From contig JAUQYA010000113.1 of NCBI GenBank assembly GCA_030837785.1, forward strand, positions 37,468 to 101,467: a stretch of DNA of 64,000 nt. Direction: 5' to 3'. The notes below the pieces were generated by a model, which did not search any database, was not told the DNA's origin, and worked only from the letters and a program-made list of their open reading frames with translations. The DNA comes from Albidovulum sp. GTDB taxonomy: Bacteria > Pseudomonadota > Alphaproteobacteria > Rhodobacterales > Rhodobacteraceae. Made by a program: the position numbers and the translations under genes. Below are positions 9,239-16,868 of the stretch, one piece after another. Position 1 is the stretch's first letter, and each line of letters starts with the position of its first letter.

Positions 9239-9697
9239 ATGCCTGGATCATCAGCCAGATGCATCACCGCGGGCATCGCGCCAATGCGCCCAGCGATACT
9301 CGCAGTCATTCTGCTGGCCCCCGTCAACGACGCCGAAGCACGCCAGAAGAAGCCCGATTTCAGCCAGATCACCTGCGAGTGCTCGTGCGAGGTCAAGCGC
9401 GGCGATGTGGTGATGGTAGAAACCAAAGTCCTTGCCGCGCCGTCAAACGATCCCGGTCGGTGCGGCGGCTTCAACGGCGTGGCATGCCGCAACCAGCGAC
9501 CCGACGGCGGCACGTCGCTGGGTACGCTGAAGAGTTGCCAGGGCGTCGTCGAGCATACCGGCGGCGGAGGTGGCAACACGGTTCCCGATATCGGCACGAT
9601 CGCGCCGGACGCGGGGATCGCACCCGAGACAGGCAATACACCCGGCTCGAAGGCGCTGCCGAAGGGCTTGCCCAAGCTGAAGGGCACCATGCAATAG
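9239..9697 (+). CDS. small exported cysteine/glycine-rich protein
   Basis: This is an unrecognised 152-residue protein. An N-terminal hydrophobic stretch (PAILAVILLAPV, about residues 18-29) precedes a mature part with CECSCEV, CGGFNGVAC and a later single cysteine. A Gly/Thr/Pro-rich, low-complexity tail starts near residue 108 (TGGGGGNTVPDIG). A strong ribosome binding site, GGGAGG, lies eight to nine bases before the ATG. It begins 45 bases after the LuxR-type gene, so the regulator could control it or be co-transcribed with it. No enzymatic motif is visible. Confidence 0.7.
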   Translation: MPGSSARCITAGIAPMRPAILAVILLAPVNDAEARQKKPDFSQITCECSCEVKRGDVVMVETKVLAAPSNDPGRCGGFNGVACRNQRPDGGTSLGTLKSCQGVVEHTGGGGGNTVPDIGTIAPDAGIAPETGNTPGSKALPKGLPKLKGTMQ

Positions 9698-9956
9698 CGG
9701 GACGTTCCACCATCGCGCAGCCGTACGGCGCTCGACACGGCCAAGTCGGTCCGGTGGGGAGTACCGGTCCCGGCGGTACGCCCTATCGCCTCCTTCAGCG
9801 CCCCGCATCGGTCCGAGCCGAATGAATCCTGCCGGTCCTCACCCGCGCGGGAGATGAAACCGATCGCAAAAAGCCGCCTCGTGGGACGGTGCGGAAAAGC
9901 CGGCGCCATTCGGCCTTCGGGTCGAGCGCCGGTGACGAACTCCGAGGAGATGCGCC

Positions 9957-10286
9957 ATGAGAAGAATCCTGTGTTGGACATCCGCCGTGCTGCTGACGAC
10001 AGCGATGGCGACGCCGCTCCATGCAATCGACAAAACCACGACCGCCGGCCAAGCGGCGGCCAAGACGCTCCAGGCCGGCAAGCTGAAGGGCGGCCTCAAG
10101 GCCACGGGAGGAACGACCGGCGGTACAGTCGGCGGTGGGGCCACGGTCGCCGAGCTCTCCGCTTACGAGTGCCGGACGCTCGGCGGTACGGTCGTGGTGG
10201 TCGCCGACGACCGTTGCGGCGCCTCGCGCAAATACTGCCGGATGCCCGATACGCTTGCTGCGTGCATCGACGAAATCGGCGACTGA
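9957..10286 (+). CDS. small exported glycine-rich protein
   Basis: This is an unrecognised 109-residue protein with a signal peptide (residues 1-23, cleavage near LHA). A Gly/Thr/Ala-rich stretch (KLKGGLKATGGTTGGTVGGG) runs at about 42-62. A C-terminal part holds four cysteines (ECRTLGG, RCGASRKYC, ACIDE). Layout and size are similar to the protein at 9239, but order and spacing of the cysteines differ, so I treat them as analogous rather than as proven paralogues. The ATG at 9957 follows CCGAGGAGATGCGCC. Confidence 0.7.
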   Translation: MRRILCWTSAVLLTTAMATPLHAIDKTTTAGQAAAKTLQAGKLKGGLKATGGTTGGTVGGGATVAELSAYECRTLGGTVVVVADDRCGASRKYCRMPDTLAACIDEIGD

Positions 10287-10320
10287 CCGCCGTTCGGCGC
10301 CTTCGGGAACCGTGCGGCGA

Positions 10321-10812
10321 TCAGGCGAGCCGACGTTCCAAGACCAGCGCGGGAATGCCGGATTGTTCGCGCCCGCAATTCGCCGTCCGCCCGGCCTGGA
10401 CGAAGCCGGCCGCACGGTAGAAGGCGATCGCGCGGACGTTCGCTTCCTCGACCTCGAGCCGGATGCGCTCCGCTTCCGAAAAGCTATCGACGATCTCGTC
10501 GAGGAGCATGCCGCCGATGCCGCGGCCCTGCGTGGACGGACGGACGTAGAGCTGATGGAGCATCACCGTCTTGCCCTCGTCGATAGCGCTGGCGAAGGCC
10601 ATGCCGCCGATGGCGGTGCCGTCGTCGGCGACGAGGAATTCGGAATGCGGCCGCTCGAGTTGGGTCTGGAGCGACGCGAGCGAGTGCCATTCGGCGGTGA
10701 TCGCCGCGACACGCTCAGGCCCGTAGATCGGATCGTAGGTGGCGTGCCAGGTCTCGCCGAGCAGCGTACGGATGGCGTCGAGGTCGCGTTTCGACGCCGT
10801 TCGCACGAACAT
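10321..10812 (-). CDS. GNAT family N-acetyltransferase
   Basis: This is a 163-residue GNAT acetyltransferase of unknown substrate. Motif A is LYVRPSTQGRGIGGMLLDEI at about residues 92-111, and the C-terminal half carries EEANVRAIAFYRAAGF, the usual acceptor-side Tyr region. An N-terminal WHATYDPIYGPERV segment is common in one broad acetyltransferase subgroup. Its start lies three bases downstream of the gatB stop on the same strand, so it is likely co-transcribed with gatB. Confidence 0.9.
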   Translation of the reverse strand: MFVRTASKRDLDAIRTLLGETWHATYDPIYGPERVAAITAEWHSLASLQTQLERPHSEFLVADDGTAIGGMAFASAIDEGKTVMLHQLYVRPSTQGRGIGGMLLDEIVDSFSEAERIRLEVEEANVRAIAFYRAAGFVQAGRTANCGREQSGIPALVLERRLA

Positions 10813-10815
10813 TGC

Positions 10816-12318
10816 TCAACCCTCGATGCCTAGCTTGGCCTTCACGAGGTCGTTCACCGCCTGCGGATTGGCCTTGCCGCCAGTCGCCTTCATCACCTGG
10901 CCAACGAACCAGCCCGCCATGGTCGGCTTGGCACGGGCCTGCTCGGCCTTGTCCGGATTGGCCGCGATGACCTCGTCGACGGCCTTCTCGATGGCGCCGG
11001 TGTCGGTGACCTGCTTCAAGCCGCGACTCTCCACCAGCGCCCGGGGATCGCCGCCCTCGTTCCAGACGATCTCGAACAGGTCCTTGGCGATCTTGCCGGA
11101 GATCGTGCCGTCGCGGATCAGGTCGATGATCGCGCCGATCTGGTCTGGCCCGACCGGCGATTCGTCGATCGCCTTGCCGGCCTTGTTCAACGCGCCGAGC
11201 AGGTCGTTGATCACCCAGTTGGCCGCCGTCTTGCCGTCGCGGCCCGCGGCCACCTTCTCGAAATAGTCGGCGATCGCCTTCTCCGAGACGAGCACCGAGG
11301 CGTCGTAGGCCGAAAGCCCCATGCCGGAGACAAACCGCGCCTTCTTGTCGTCGGGCAGTTCGGGCAGCCCGGTCGCGAGCGCGTCGACATAGGCCTGGTC
11401 GAACTCGAGCGGCAGGAGGTCGGGGTCGGGGAAATAGCGGTAGTCGTGCGCCTCCTCCTTCGACCGCATCGAACGCGTCTCGCCCTTGACCGGGTCGAAC
11501 AGGCGGGTCTCCTGGTCGATCTTGCCGCCATCCTCGAGGATGGCGATCTGCCGGCGCGCCTCGTATTCGATCGCCTGGCCGACGAAGCGGATCGAGTTGA
11601 CGTTCTTGATCTCGCAGCGCGTGCCGAATGCCCCGCCGGGTCGGCGCACCGAGACGTTGACGTCGGCGCGCATGGAGCCTTCGTCCATGTTGCCGTCGCA
11701 GGTGCCGAGATAGCGCACGATGGTCCTGAGCTTGGTCAGGTAGGCCTTGGCTTCCTCGGACGAGCGGATGTCAGGCTTCGACACGATCTCCATCAGCGCC
11801 ACGCCCGACCTGTTCAGGTCGACATAGGACATGGTCGGGTGCTGGTCGTGCATCGACTTGCCGGCGTCCTGCTCGAGGTGCAGCCGTTCGATGCCGACGT
11901 CGATGTCTTCGAAATTGCCCTTGTTGTCGGGGCCCACCGAGACGGTCACGGTCCCTTCGCCGACGATCGGCTGCTTGAACTGGGAGATCTGGTAGCCCTG
12001 CGGCAGGTCAGGATAGAAGTAGTTCTTGCGGTCGAACACGGATTTCAGGTTGATCTGCGCCTTGAGGCCGAGACCGGTGCGGATCGCCTGGCGCACGCAC
12101 TCCTCGTTGATCACCGGCAGCATGCCCGGCATTGCCGCGTCGACGAGGCTGACATTGGCGTTGGGTGCCGCCCCGAAGGCGGTCGAGGCGCCGGAGAACA
12201 GCTTCGACTGCGACGTCACCTGAGCATGGACCTCCATGCCGATAATCACCTCCCAGTCGCCGGTGGCGCCCGGGATCAGTCGCTTCGGGTCGGGCGTTCT
12301 TGTGTCGATTATGGTCAT
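10816..12318 (-). CDS. gatB: Asp-tRNA(Asn)/Glu-tRNA(Gln) amidotransferase subunit B
   Basis: GatB is the kinase/transferase subunit of the GatCAB complex, which amidates mischarged Glu-tRNA(Gln) and Asp-tRNA(Asn). The 500-residue length fits. The N-terminal catalytic core contains [32 protein letters not shown] near residues 100-118 and [14 protein letters not shown]. The C-terminal YqeY-like helical domain starts near residue 350 and ends with [10 protein letters not shown]. The gatA and gatC genes are not in the window. A GNAT gene follows after three bases, and a divergent DUF6455 gene with an FNR-type box lies upstream. Confidence 0.97.
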   Translation of the reverse strand: MTIIDTRTPDPKRLIPGATGDWEVIIGMEVHAQVTSQSKLFSGASTAFGAAPNANVSLVDAAMPGMLPVINEECVRQAIRTGLGLKAQINLKSVFDRKNYFYPDLPQGYQISQFKQPIVGEGTVTVSVGPDNKGNFEDIDVGIERLHLEQDAGKSMHDQHPTMSYVDLNRSGVALMEIVSKPDIRSSEEAKAYLTKLRTIVRYLGTCDGNMDEGSMRADVNVSVRRPGGAFGTRCEIKNVNSIRFVGQAIEYEARRQIAILEDGGKIDQETRLFDPVKGETRSMRSKEEAHDYRYFPDPDLLPLEFDQAYVDALATGLPELPDDKKARFVSGMGLSAYDASVLVSEKAIADYFEKVAAGRDGKTAANWVINDLLGALNKAGKAIDESPVGPDQIGAIIDLIRDGTISGKIAKDLFEIVWNEGGDPRALVESRGLKQVTDTGAIEKAVDEVIAANPDKAEQARAKPTMAGWFVGQVMKATGGKANPQAVNDLVKAKLGIEG

Positions 12319-12396
12319 TCGAATGGAGGCCGCGGCGGTTTCTTGTCCGACCGTTCGCTAGAGGAATCCGGCGGCACTGGCAAGCACCGGCACGAC

Positions 12397-12438
12397 TTGA
12401 TCTATGTCAAGCGGGCGGGGCGATTCGGGTTGTAAATT
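12397..12438 (+). promoter_or_regulatory. FNR/FixK-type box with matching -10
   Basis: TTGAT-CTAT-GTCAA at 12397-12410 matches the FNR/FixK/CRP-family box (TTGAT-N4-ATCAA) in nine of ten positions. A -10-like TAAATT lies at 12433-12438. If the box centre (12403.5) is at -41.5, transcription would start near 12445, about 20 bases before the ATG at 12466. This is the geometry of a class II activated promoter. Binding is inferred, not shown. Confidence 0.6.
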
Positions 12439-12465
12439 CGCTTCCATAAGGTTTTGGAGGAAGCG

Positions 12466-12741
12466 ATGGGCATCTCTGCAATGATGACGCGGATTGCCGC
12501 AAAGAGCGATCTGATCGAGCAGATGATGACGACGCTCGAAGTGCGCGACCGTTTCGCCGATCTGCCCGCCGGCGGCGAGGTCTTACGGAACGCAATGTTG
12601 CGGTGCATGTCCTGCGGCAAGCCGGACGCCTGCAGCGTTTGGCTCGCGGACCACGGCAGCGCCGAGGAAGCCCCTGACTTCTGCCGTAACCACGACCTAT
12701 TCGCGCGGCTGCGCGAGCACTCGCAAGGATGTGCCGACTAA
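12466..12741 (+). CDS. DUF6455 family small cysteine protein
   Basis: This is a 91-residue cytoplasmic protein of unknown function. The DUF6455 pattern is visible: an N-terminal helix with repeated Met, a RCMSCGKPDACSVWL segment with three cysteines (about residues 45-59), a fourth at FCRNH and a fifth near the end. Such spacing could hold a metal or a redox pair, but no ligand set can be proven. GGAGG seven bases before the ATG at 12466 decides the start over an in-frame TTG at 12454. An FNR/FixK-type box upstream suggests low-oxygen control, and an intrinsic terminator follows. Confidence 0.75.
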   Translation: MGISAMMTRIAAKSDLIEQMMTTLEVRDRFADLPAGGEVLRNAMLRCMSCGKPDACSVWLADHGSAEEAPDFCRNHDLFARLREHSQGCAD

Positions 12742-12767
12742 GCCGCGCAACGATCTCCCTCAAACTG

Positions 12768-12796
12768 GCCCGGCCTCAAAAGCCGGGCATTTTTTT
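12768..12796 (+). terminator. intrinsic terminator after DUF6455 gene
   Basis: A perfect 7-base-pair stem GCCCGGC/GCCGGGC (12768-12774 with 12782-12788) and a 7-base loop are followed by a run of seven T at 12790-12796. It ends the single-gene DUF6455 transcript. Confidence 0.85.
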
Positions 12797-12875
12797 GTCC
12801 CGCAATTCTTCCTCGCGCGGACGGGACATGCACGGCCACCGCGCTGTCCCGCCGAACATGCTCCGTATGCCGCCC

Positions 12876-13307
12876 TCAGGCCGTCGCGATATAGGCCCGG
12901 ATCTCCTCAGCCTCGCGCTCGACGTCCTCGATGCGCCGCTTGACGACGTCGCCGATCGAAATAATGCCGTCGAGTTTGCCATCCCTTTCCACCGGAAGGT
13001 GGCGGAAGCGGCCACGTGTCATGATCTCCATCACCTCATGGACCGTGTGGTGTTCGTTGCAGATCTTGACCTTCGCCGTCATGCCGGTGCGGATCGGCTC
13101 GTCCAAGGCCTCATGGCCGTGCTTCGCGAGGATCCGGACAATGTCCCGCTCGGACAAAATGCCGACGATCTTGCCGTCGCCATTGGTGATGACGAGCGCG
13201 CCGACGCGGTGTTCGGCAAGCATCCGCACGGCTTCCGAAAGCTTTTCGTTGGGACCGAGCGTGAAGACGTCGTGCCCCTTCTGTTGCAGTATCGCTTTGA
13301 CGGTCAT
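12876..13307 (-). CDS. CBS domain-pair protein
   Basis: This is a 143-residue protein made of two CBS motifs forming one Bateman module, which in other proteins binds adenine nucleotides. CBS1 spans about residues 8-62 (ALVITNGDGKIVGILSERDIVR) and CBS2 about 75-130 (FRHLPVERDGKLDGIISIGDVVK). There is no attached catalytic domain, so it probably senses energy state and acts on a partner. It is convergent to the DUF6455 gene, 80 bases past that gene's terminator. Confidence 0.92.
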   Translation of the reverse strand: MTVKAILQQKGHDVFTLGPNEKLSEAVRMLAEHRVGALVITNGDGKIVGILSERDIVRILAKHGHEALDEPIRTGMTAKVKICNEHHTVHEVMEIMTRGRFRHLPVERDGKLDGIISIGDVVKRRIEDVEREAEEIRAYIATA

Positions 13308-13407
13308 GGCTTCCTCCGATGCACGTCAGGCCGCGTAGTCGCTCGTGGCCGGACCCTCCGCCCCTGACATCGTGCGCTCCGATTTCCGTCATTTCAAGTC
13401 CGCAGCT

Positions 13408-14127
13408 TCACTGCGGGGCCGAGCGGCGCCGCGGCACGAAAACGGCGATCCCGAAGAAGCCGACGACGAAGCCACCGACATGCGCTTCCCAGGCGATCCG
13501 GTCGGCGCCGGCGCCAAGTCCAACCAGGCCCGTAACCAGATTGATCGCCATCCAGACGGCGAGGAATGTCACGACCGAGCGCATCCCGAGTGCCGTGGAG
13601 GCTTTCAGCAGCGGTCCGTCGAAGGCCGATCGCCCGGCCGCCCGGCTGGCGCGGAAGCCGAAGCGGGCCGCCGCTCCCATCATGCCGGAAATCGCACCCG
13701 ACGCGCCGATCAGCGGCGACTGGTCCGCCATGTGCAGCACGTAGTGCGTCGCCGCGGCGGCGATGCCGGTCACCGCCCAGAACAGGAGGAACCGGCCGAC
13801 GCCCAGCCGGTTGGCAAGCGGCGAACCGAAGGCGGCGAGCCAGATCATGTTGATAGACAGGTGCACCACCGATCCGTGCAGGACGGTGTAGGTGAACGGC
13901 GAGGTGAATGCATAGACGTCGAGGTCGAACTGGCCGCTATAGCGGATCGGGATGAAGGCGGCGCGCAGCAGCAGGCCTATGTCCTGCTCGATCGTGAGGA
14001 CGTAGAGGCGGACGAGGTGGACGACGATGCAGGTCGCCGTCAGCGCCACCACGATCGCGGGAACATTGAAGACCGGCTGCCGCTCGTCCCGCAACTGCCG
14101 GAAATCGTCTTCGTGGTCGCCTGTCAT
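13408..14127 (-). CDS. rhomboid family intramembrane serine protease
   Basis: Rhomboids cleave single-pass membrane proteins inside the bilayer. The 239-residue protein has six or more hydrophobic segments. The catalytic serine is in GASGAISG (Ser143), the catalytic histidine in WEAHVGGF (His216), and the HxxxN oxyanion region is HLSIN near residues 89-93. The N-terminal 20 residues are polar and cytoplasmic. No substrate is evident nearby. The gene is followed by the CBS gene 100 bases downstream on the same strand. Confidence 0.93.
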   Translation of the reverse strand: MTGDHEDDFRQLRDERQPVFNVPAIVVALTATCIVVHLVRLYVLTIEQDIGLLLRAAFIPIRYSGQFDLDVYAFTSPFTYTVLHGSVVHLSINMIWLAAFGSPLANRLGVGRFLLFWAVTGIAAAATHYVLHMADQSPLIGASGAISGMMGAAARFGFRASRAAGRSAFDGPLLKASTALGMRSVVTFLAVWMAINLVTGLVGLGAGADRIAWEAHVGGFVVGFFGIAVFVPRRRSAPQ

Positions 14128-14178
14128 GAATACCGGATCCGTCGCTGGGGTGTCGTATTGCTCTAACGATCCGGCGGC

Positions 14179-14213
14179 AAAAGAAAAGCCGTCCAGGGTT
14201 TCCCCTGGACGGC
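14179..14213 (-). terminator. orphan minus-strand intrinsic terminator
   Basis: Read on the minus strand, a perfect 11-base-pair stem (14203-14213 with 14188-14198) closes on a GAAA tetraloop and is followed by TTTTCTTTT (14187-14179). No convincing minus-strand ORF lies just upstream (14214-14470), so it would end a non-coding or leader transcript; see the findings. Confidence 0.75.
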
Positions 14214-14334
14214 CGGTCGAGCCCCCTGCTCACCCCGTATGTCCGTTTCCGGAGCTTCTTTGCGGCCGTGCTGTGCAGCCGCCCCCGAACGCAGTGACCT
14301 TGGCATCCCGGCATCGCGGCCGCAACGTAAACCA

Positions 14335-14378
14335 TTCGTTAACCTTAACTGCCGGGCGCCGTGCATAAGGTTAACGAA
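14335..14378. repeat. 13-bp perfect inverted repeat with TTAAC arms
   Basis: TTCGTTAACCTTA at 14335-14347 is repeated as its exact reverse complement at 14366-14378, with an 18-base spacer. Each arm contains GTTAAC, related to the TTAACC half-site of CtrA. It lies between the orphan terminator and the PAS_5 gene. Confidence 0.8.
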
Positions 14379-14471
14379 TACTGGCACGCGACGTGCTGCG
14401 AACGGCATGTAGAGCGCCATGAGAAGCGAATCTGTTCGCCGATGGCACAGGATGAAGCAGTCGGCGTGGGG

Positions 14472-15116
14472 ATGCAGAGCATGAAGCAGAACGGATCCAT
14501 TCAACTGTTCCAGTACTGGAATCGCCTGCGCAATGGCCGTCCGGCACCGAAACGCACTGAAATCGAGCCTTCGGATATCAAGTCGCTGCTCGCCGATACC
14601 TTCATCCTCGAGAAGGACGGGCGCGGCGAGGCCGTGTTCCGCCTCGCCGGGACGCGCCTTTGCGCGATCTACGGCCGCGAACTCAAGGGGTTTGCGTTCA
14701 CCTCGCTGTGGAAGGAAAAGGACCAGCGGCTGATGGCGCGCCTCGCCTGGGGCGCGTTCGAGAGCAAATCGGTGGTCGTGGCGAGCTTCGAAGGCTTCAC
14801 CCGAAGCCGCCGGTCGACGAGCTTCGAACTCTTGATCCTGCCGCTCGACTTCGGCGTCGATCAGGCGCGGTCGATGGGCATACTGACGGCGGCGGAACGC
14901 CCATTCTGGCTCGGCGTCGACCCGGTCGTCGAGGCCCGGATCGAATCGGTACGGGTCGTCGATGCCGATCGCGAGCCCATGTTCCTCAAGAACCGTCCCT
15001 CGATCCCTGTTCCAAACCTGGTGCCCGGCGACGGCAACATCACCGACGGTGCGATCGTCGCCGGATCGGGACGGAGAATCCGCCACCTCGTCGTCCTTGA
15101 CGGCGGCCGCAACTAG
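14472..15116 (+). CDS. PAS_5-family protein
   Basis: This is a 214-residue protein with the pattern of the alphaproteobacterial PAS_5 group (LFQYWNRLRNGRPAPKRTEIEPSDIKSLLADTFILE near the N-terminus, FRLAGTRLCAIYGREL and FTSLW further on). Such proteins are usually stand-alone sensors or adaptors without an output domain, and this one ends without any further domain. The start is uncertain: in-frame ATGs occur at 14442, 14472 and 14481, and 14472 has the nearest G-rich Shine-Dalgarno-like stretch. A tandem-PilZ gene follows after 131 bases on the same strand. Confidence 0.75.
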   Translation: MQSMKQNGSIQLFQYWNRLRNGRPAPKRTEIEPSDIKSLLADTFILEKDGRGEAVFRLAGTRLCAIYGRELKGFAFTSLWKEKDQRLMARLAWGAFESKSVVVASFEGFTRSRRSTSFELLILPLDFGVDQARSMGILTAAERPFWLGVDPVVEARIESVRVVDADREPMFLKNRPSIPVPNLVPGDGNITDGAIVAGSGRRIRHLVVLDGGRN

Positions 15117-15247
15117 AGCGTGTCGCGCTTGCTCCGATAGCCGTTTTTCGAAACACAAATTACCGGTTGTTAACGCTTTTGCGTGTATTCTTGATCTGAG
15201 GGTTCTCGCCATCGAGCGAGCAGATATTGAACGGGTCGAGGCAGGCG

Positions 15248-15865
15248 ATGAGGTCAGCGGCGGTCGAGATTGCGCCGTCCAAGGCAGAGCGCCGGACTTT
15301 CCAGCGCGTGCGGGTCAAGATCTATGGCCGCTTCATGCTCGAAGACCGCTCTGAGCATCCCTGCCAGGTGATCGACATGTCTCCCGGCAACGTCGCGTTT
15401 CGCACCGACGCGCATGGCGAGCCGGGAGAGAAGGTCATCGCCTATCTCGACCATATCGGGCGCGTCGAAGGGGTCGTCACGCGCACGCTGAACGATGGCT
15501 TCGCTATGACGCTCGTGGCGTCGGAGCGCAAGAAGGACAAGCTCGCGGCGCAGTTGACGTGGCTTGCCAACAAGCACGAACTCGATCTTCCCGAAGACCG
15601 TCGTCATGAGCGCGTCGCGCCGCGCAACCCGATGAGCGTGCTGCAACTGCCGGACGGCCGCCAATACCAGTGCCGCATCATCGACCTTTCGCTGTCGGGC
15701 GCCGCGGTGGAAATCGATGTCAAGCCGGCGCTCGGTTCCCAGGTCATCCTCGGCACGATGCGCGGCCAGGTCGTCCGCCATTTCGAGGACGGTGTTGCCA
15801 TCGAGTTCGCCGTCGTCCAGCGGCCGGAGTCGCTCGACGGAGAATTCAGCGGCCGCGCCAGCTGA
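15248..15865 (+). CDS. tandem PilZ domain protein
   Basis: This is a 205-residue cytoplasmic protein with two PilZ domains, the cyclic-di-GMP receptor fold. The first (about residues 15-100) has the RTFQR part of the RxxxR motif, but its second motif reads DMSPGN, lacking the final glycine of (D/N)xSxxG. The second (about 117-195) has RRHER and an intact DLSLSG. So the second domain is the better candidate for ligand binding, and the first may be structural. ATG 15248 has GAGGCAGGCG before it and is preferred over a TTG at 15227. Confidence 0.88.
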   Translation: MRSAAVEIAPSKAERRTFQRVRVKIYGRFMLEDRSEHPCQVIDMSPGNVAFRTDAHGEPGEKVIAYLDHIGRVEGVVTRTLNDGFAMTLVASERKKDKLAAQLTWLANKHELDLPEDRRHERVAPRNPMSVLQLPDGRQYQCRIIDLSLSGAAVEIDVKPALGSQVILGTMRGQVVRHFEDGVAIEFAVVQRPESLDGEFSGRAS

Positions 15866-15894
15866 CGTTCTCTCCCCTCTCCTGAACCCTCCAG

Positions 15895-15925
15895 GGACCG
15901 GTCGCGTGCCGGTCCTTTCCTTTTT
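15895..15925 (+). terminator. intrinsic terminator after PilZ gene
   Basis: A 7-base-pair stem GGACCGG/CCGGTCC (15895-15901 with 15909-15915) is followed by TTTCCTTTTT. It separates the PilZ transcript from the AT-rich leader that follows. Confidence 0.8.
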
Positions 15926-15964
15926 CTGCGCCACGCGCATCGCCTGCCCGCACGGCGGGATCGC

Positions 15965-16138
15965 TAGGATTTTAGGCAAAATAGGCTCAATACAATTTCA
16001 AAATTTAATACTATACGACTTTAAAGTAGTTCAATATTAAGAGGAAATGTACCTAAGTTCTATTCAAACTATACTTCGGTGTTTTGCGCCGAATAAATCC
16101 GAACCTGCCATTGTCTCCTCAAACGGGGAGACACGAAG
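15965..16138 (+). promoter_or_regulatory. AT-rich leader with SD-sequestering hairpin
   Basis: Bases 15965-16080 are strikingly AT-rich in this GC-rich window and include a perfect ACTTTAAAGT palindrome near 16018-16027. Just before the downstream start, TGTCTCC (16112-16118) pairs with GGAGACA (16127-16133) across an 8-base loop. The right arm contains most of the Shine-Dalgarno sequence GGGGAG (16125-16130), eight bases from the ATG at 16139. This could hold translation off until the hairpin opens; function is inferred. Confidence 0.5.
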
Positions 16139-16741
16139 ATGCCGGGCAAGGGGAAAGGCATACTGTTTGCGGCAATCATGCCGCTGACGATCTGGGCCGC
16201 TGCGGCAAACGCCGCGCCGAGTTTCATGGCGACGGGAGGACGCACCACTCAGCCCGTCGGCCACTACGAATTCTGCCAGCGCGAGCCGCGCGAATGCATG
16301 CAGAAGTCGGCGCGTGCAGCGCCGGTCAATCTGTCACGAAAACTCTGGGCGGCGATGGTCGACATCAATAATGCGGTGAACGCCATGGTCGAGCCGCGCA
16401 CCGACATGGAGATGTGGGGCCGCGAAGAGTTGTGGTCGTATCCGACGTCGGTCGGCGATTGCGAAGACTACGTGCTCGAGAAGCGGCGCATGCTGATGTC
16501 GCTCGGCGTGCCCGCCGGCAACCTGCTGATCACGGTCGTTCGTCAGCCCAACGGCGACGGGCATGCAGTCCTCACCGTCAACACGAGCCTCGGCGACTTC
16601 GTGCTCGACAACCTCGAGCCGAGGGTCCTCGCCTGGAAGGACACCGAATACACGTTCCTGAAGCGACAGTCCGCGCAGGATTCAGGCTCGTGGGTGTCGA
16701 TCAACGACGGCCGCGCCACCGCTGTCGGCAGCGTCAAGTAG
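16139..16741 (+). CDS. bacterial transglutaminase-like cysteine peptidase (BTLCP)
   Basis: This is an exported cysteine protease of the BTLCP family (PF06035), to which LapG belongs. The 200-residue protein has a signal peptide ending near NAA (residue 26). The catalytic triad is visible as Cys108 in SVGDCEDYV, His142 in GDGHAVL and an Asp in GDFVLDN. In Pseudomonas, LapG releases a surface adhesin under cyclic-di-GMP control; no adhesin or lapD is present here, so that role is not claimed. It has its own AT-rich leader and terminator and is therefore probably monocistronic. Confidence 0.9.
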   Translation: MPGKGKGILFAAIMPLTIWAAAANAAPSFMATGGRTTQPVGHYEFCQREPRECMQKSARAAPVNLSRKLWAAMVDINNAVNAMVEPRTDMEMWGREELWSYPTSVGDCEDYVLEKRRMLMSLGVPAGNLLITVVRQPNGDGHAVLTVNTSLGDFVLDNLEPRVLAWKDTEYTFLKRQSAQDSGSWVSINDGRATAVGSVK

Positions 16742-16801
16742 CGAGACAACCCGACAACCCGGTCGAGTCCCCACCCTCCCCGTCCCCAACGACCGGGTTC
16801 A

Positions 16802-16838
16802 GGAGCCGGCCCAGTCCCCGGGCCGGCTCCGCCTTTTT
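16802..16838 (+). terminator. strong intrinsic terminator after BTLCP gene
   Basis: A perfect 11-base-pair stem GGAGCCGGCCC/GGGCCGGCTCC (16802-16812 with 16820-16830) with a 7-base loop is followed by GCCTTTTT. Confidence 0.9.
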
Positions 16839-16868
16839 CAGCCGGAGTCGCATGCCGGCCCGCAGACG

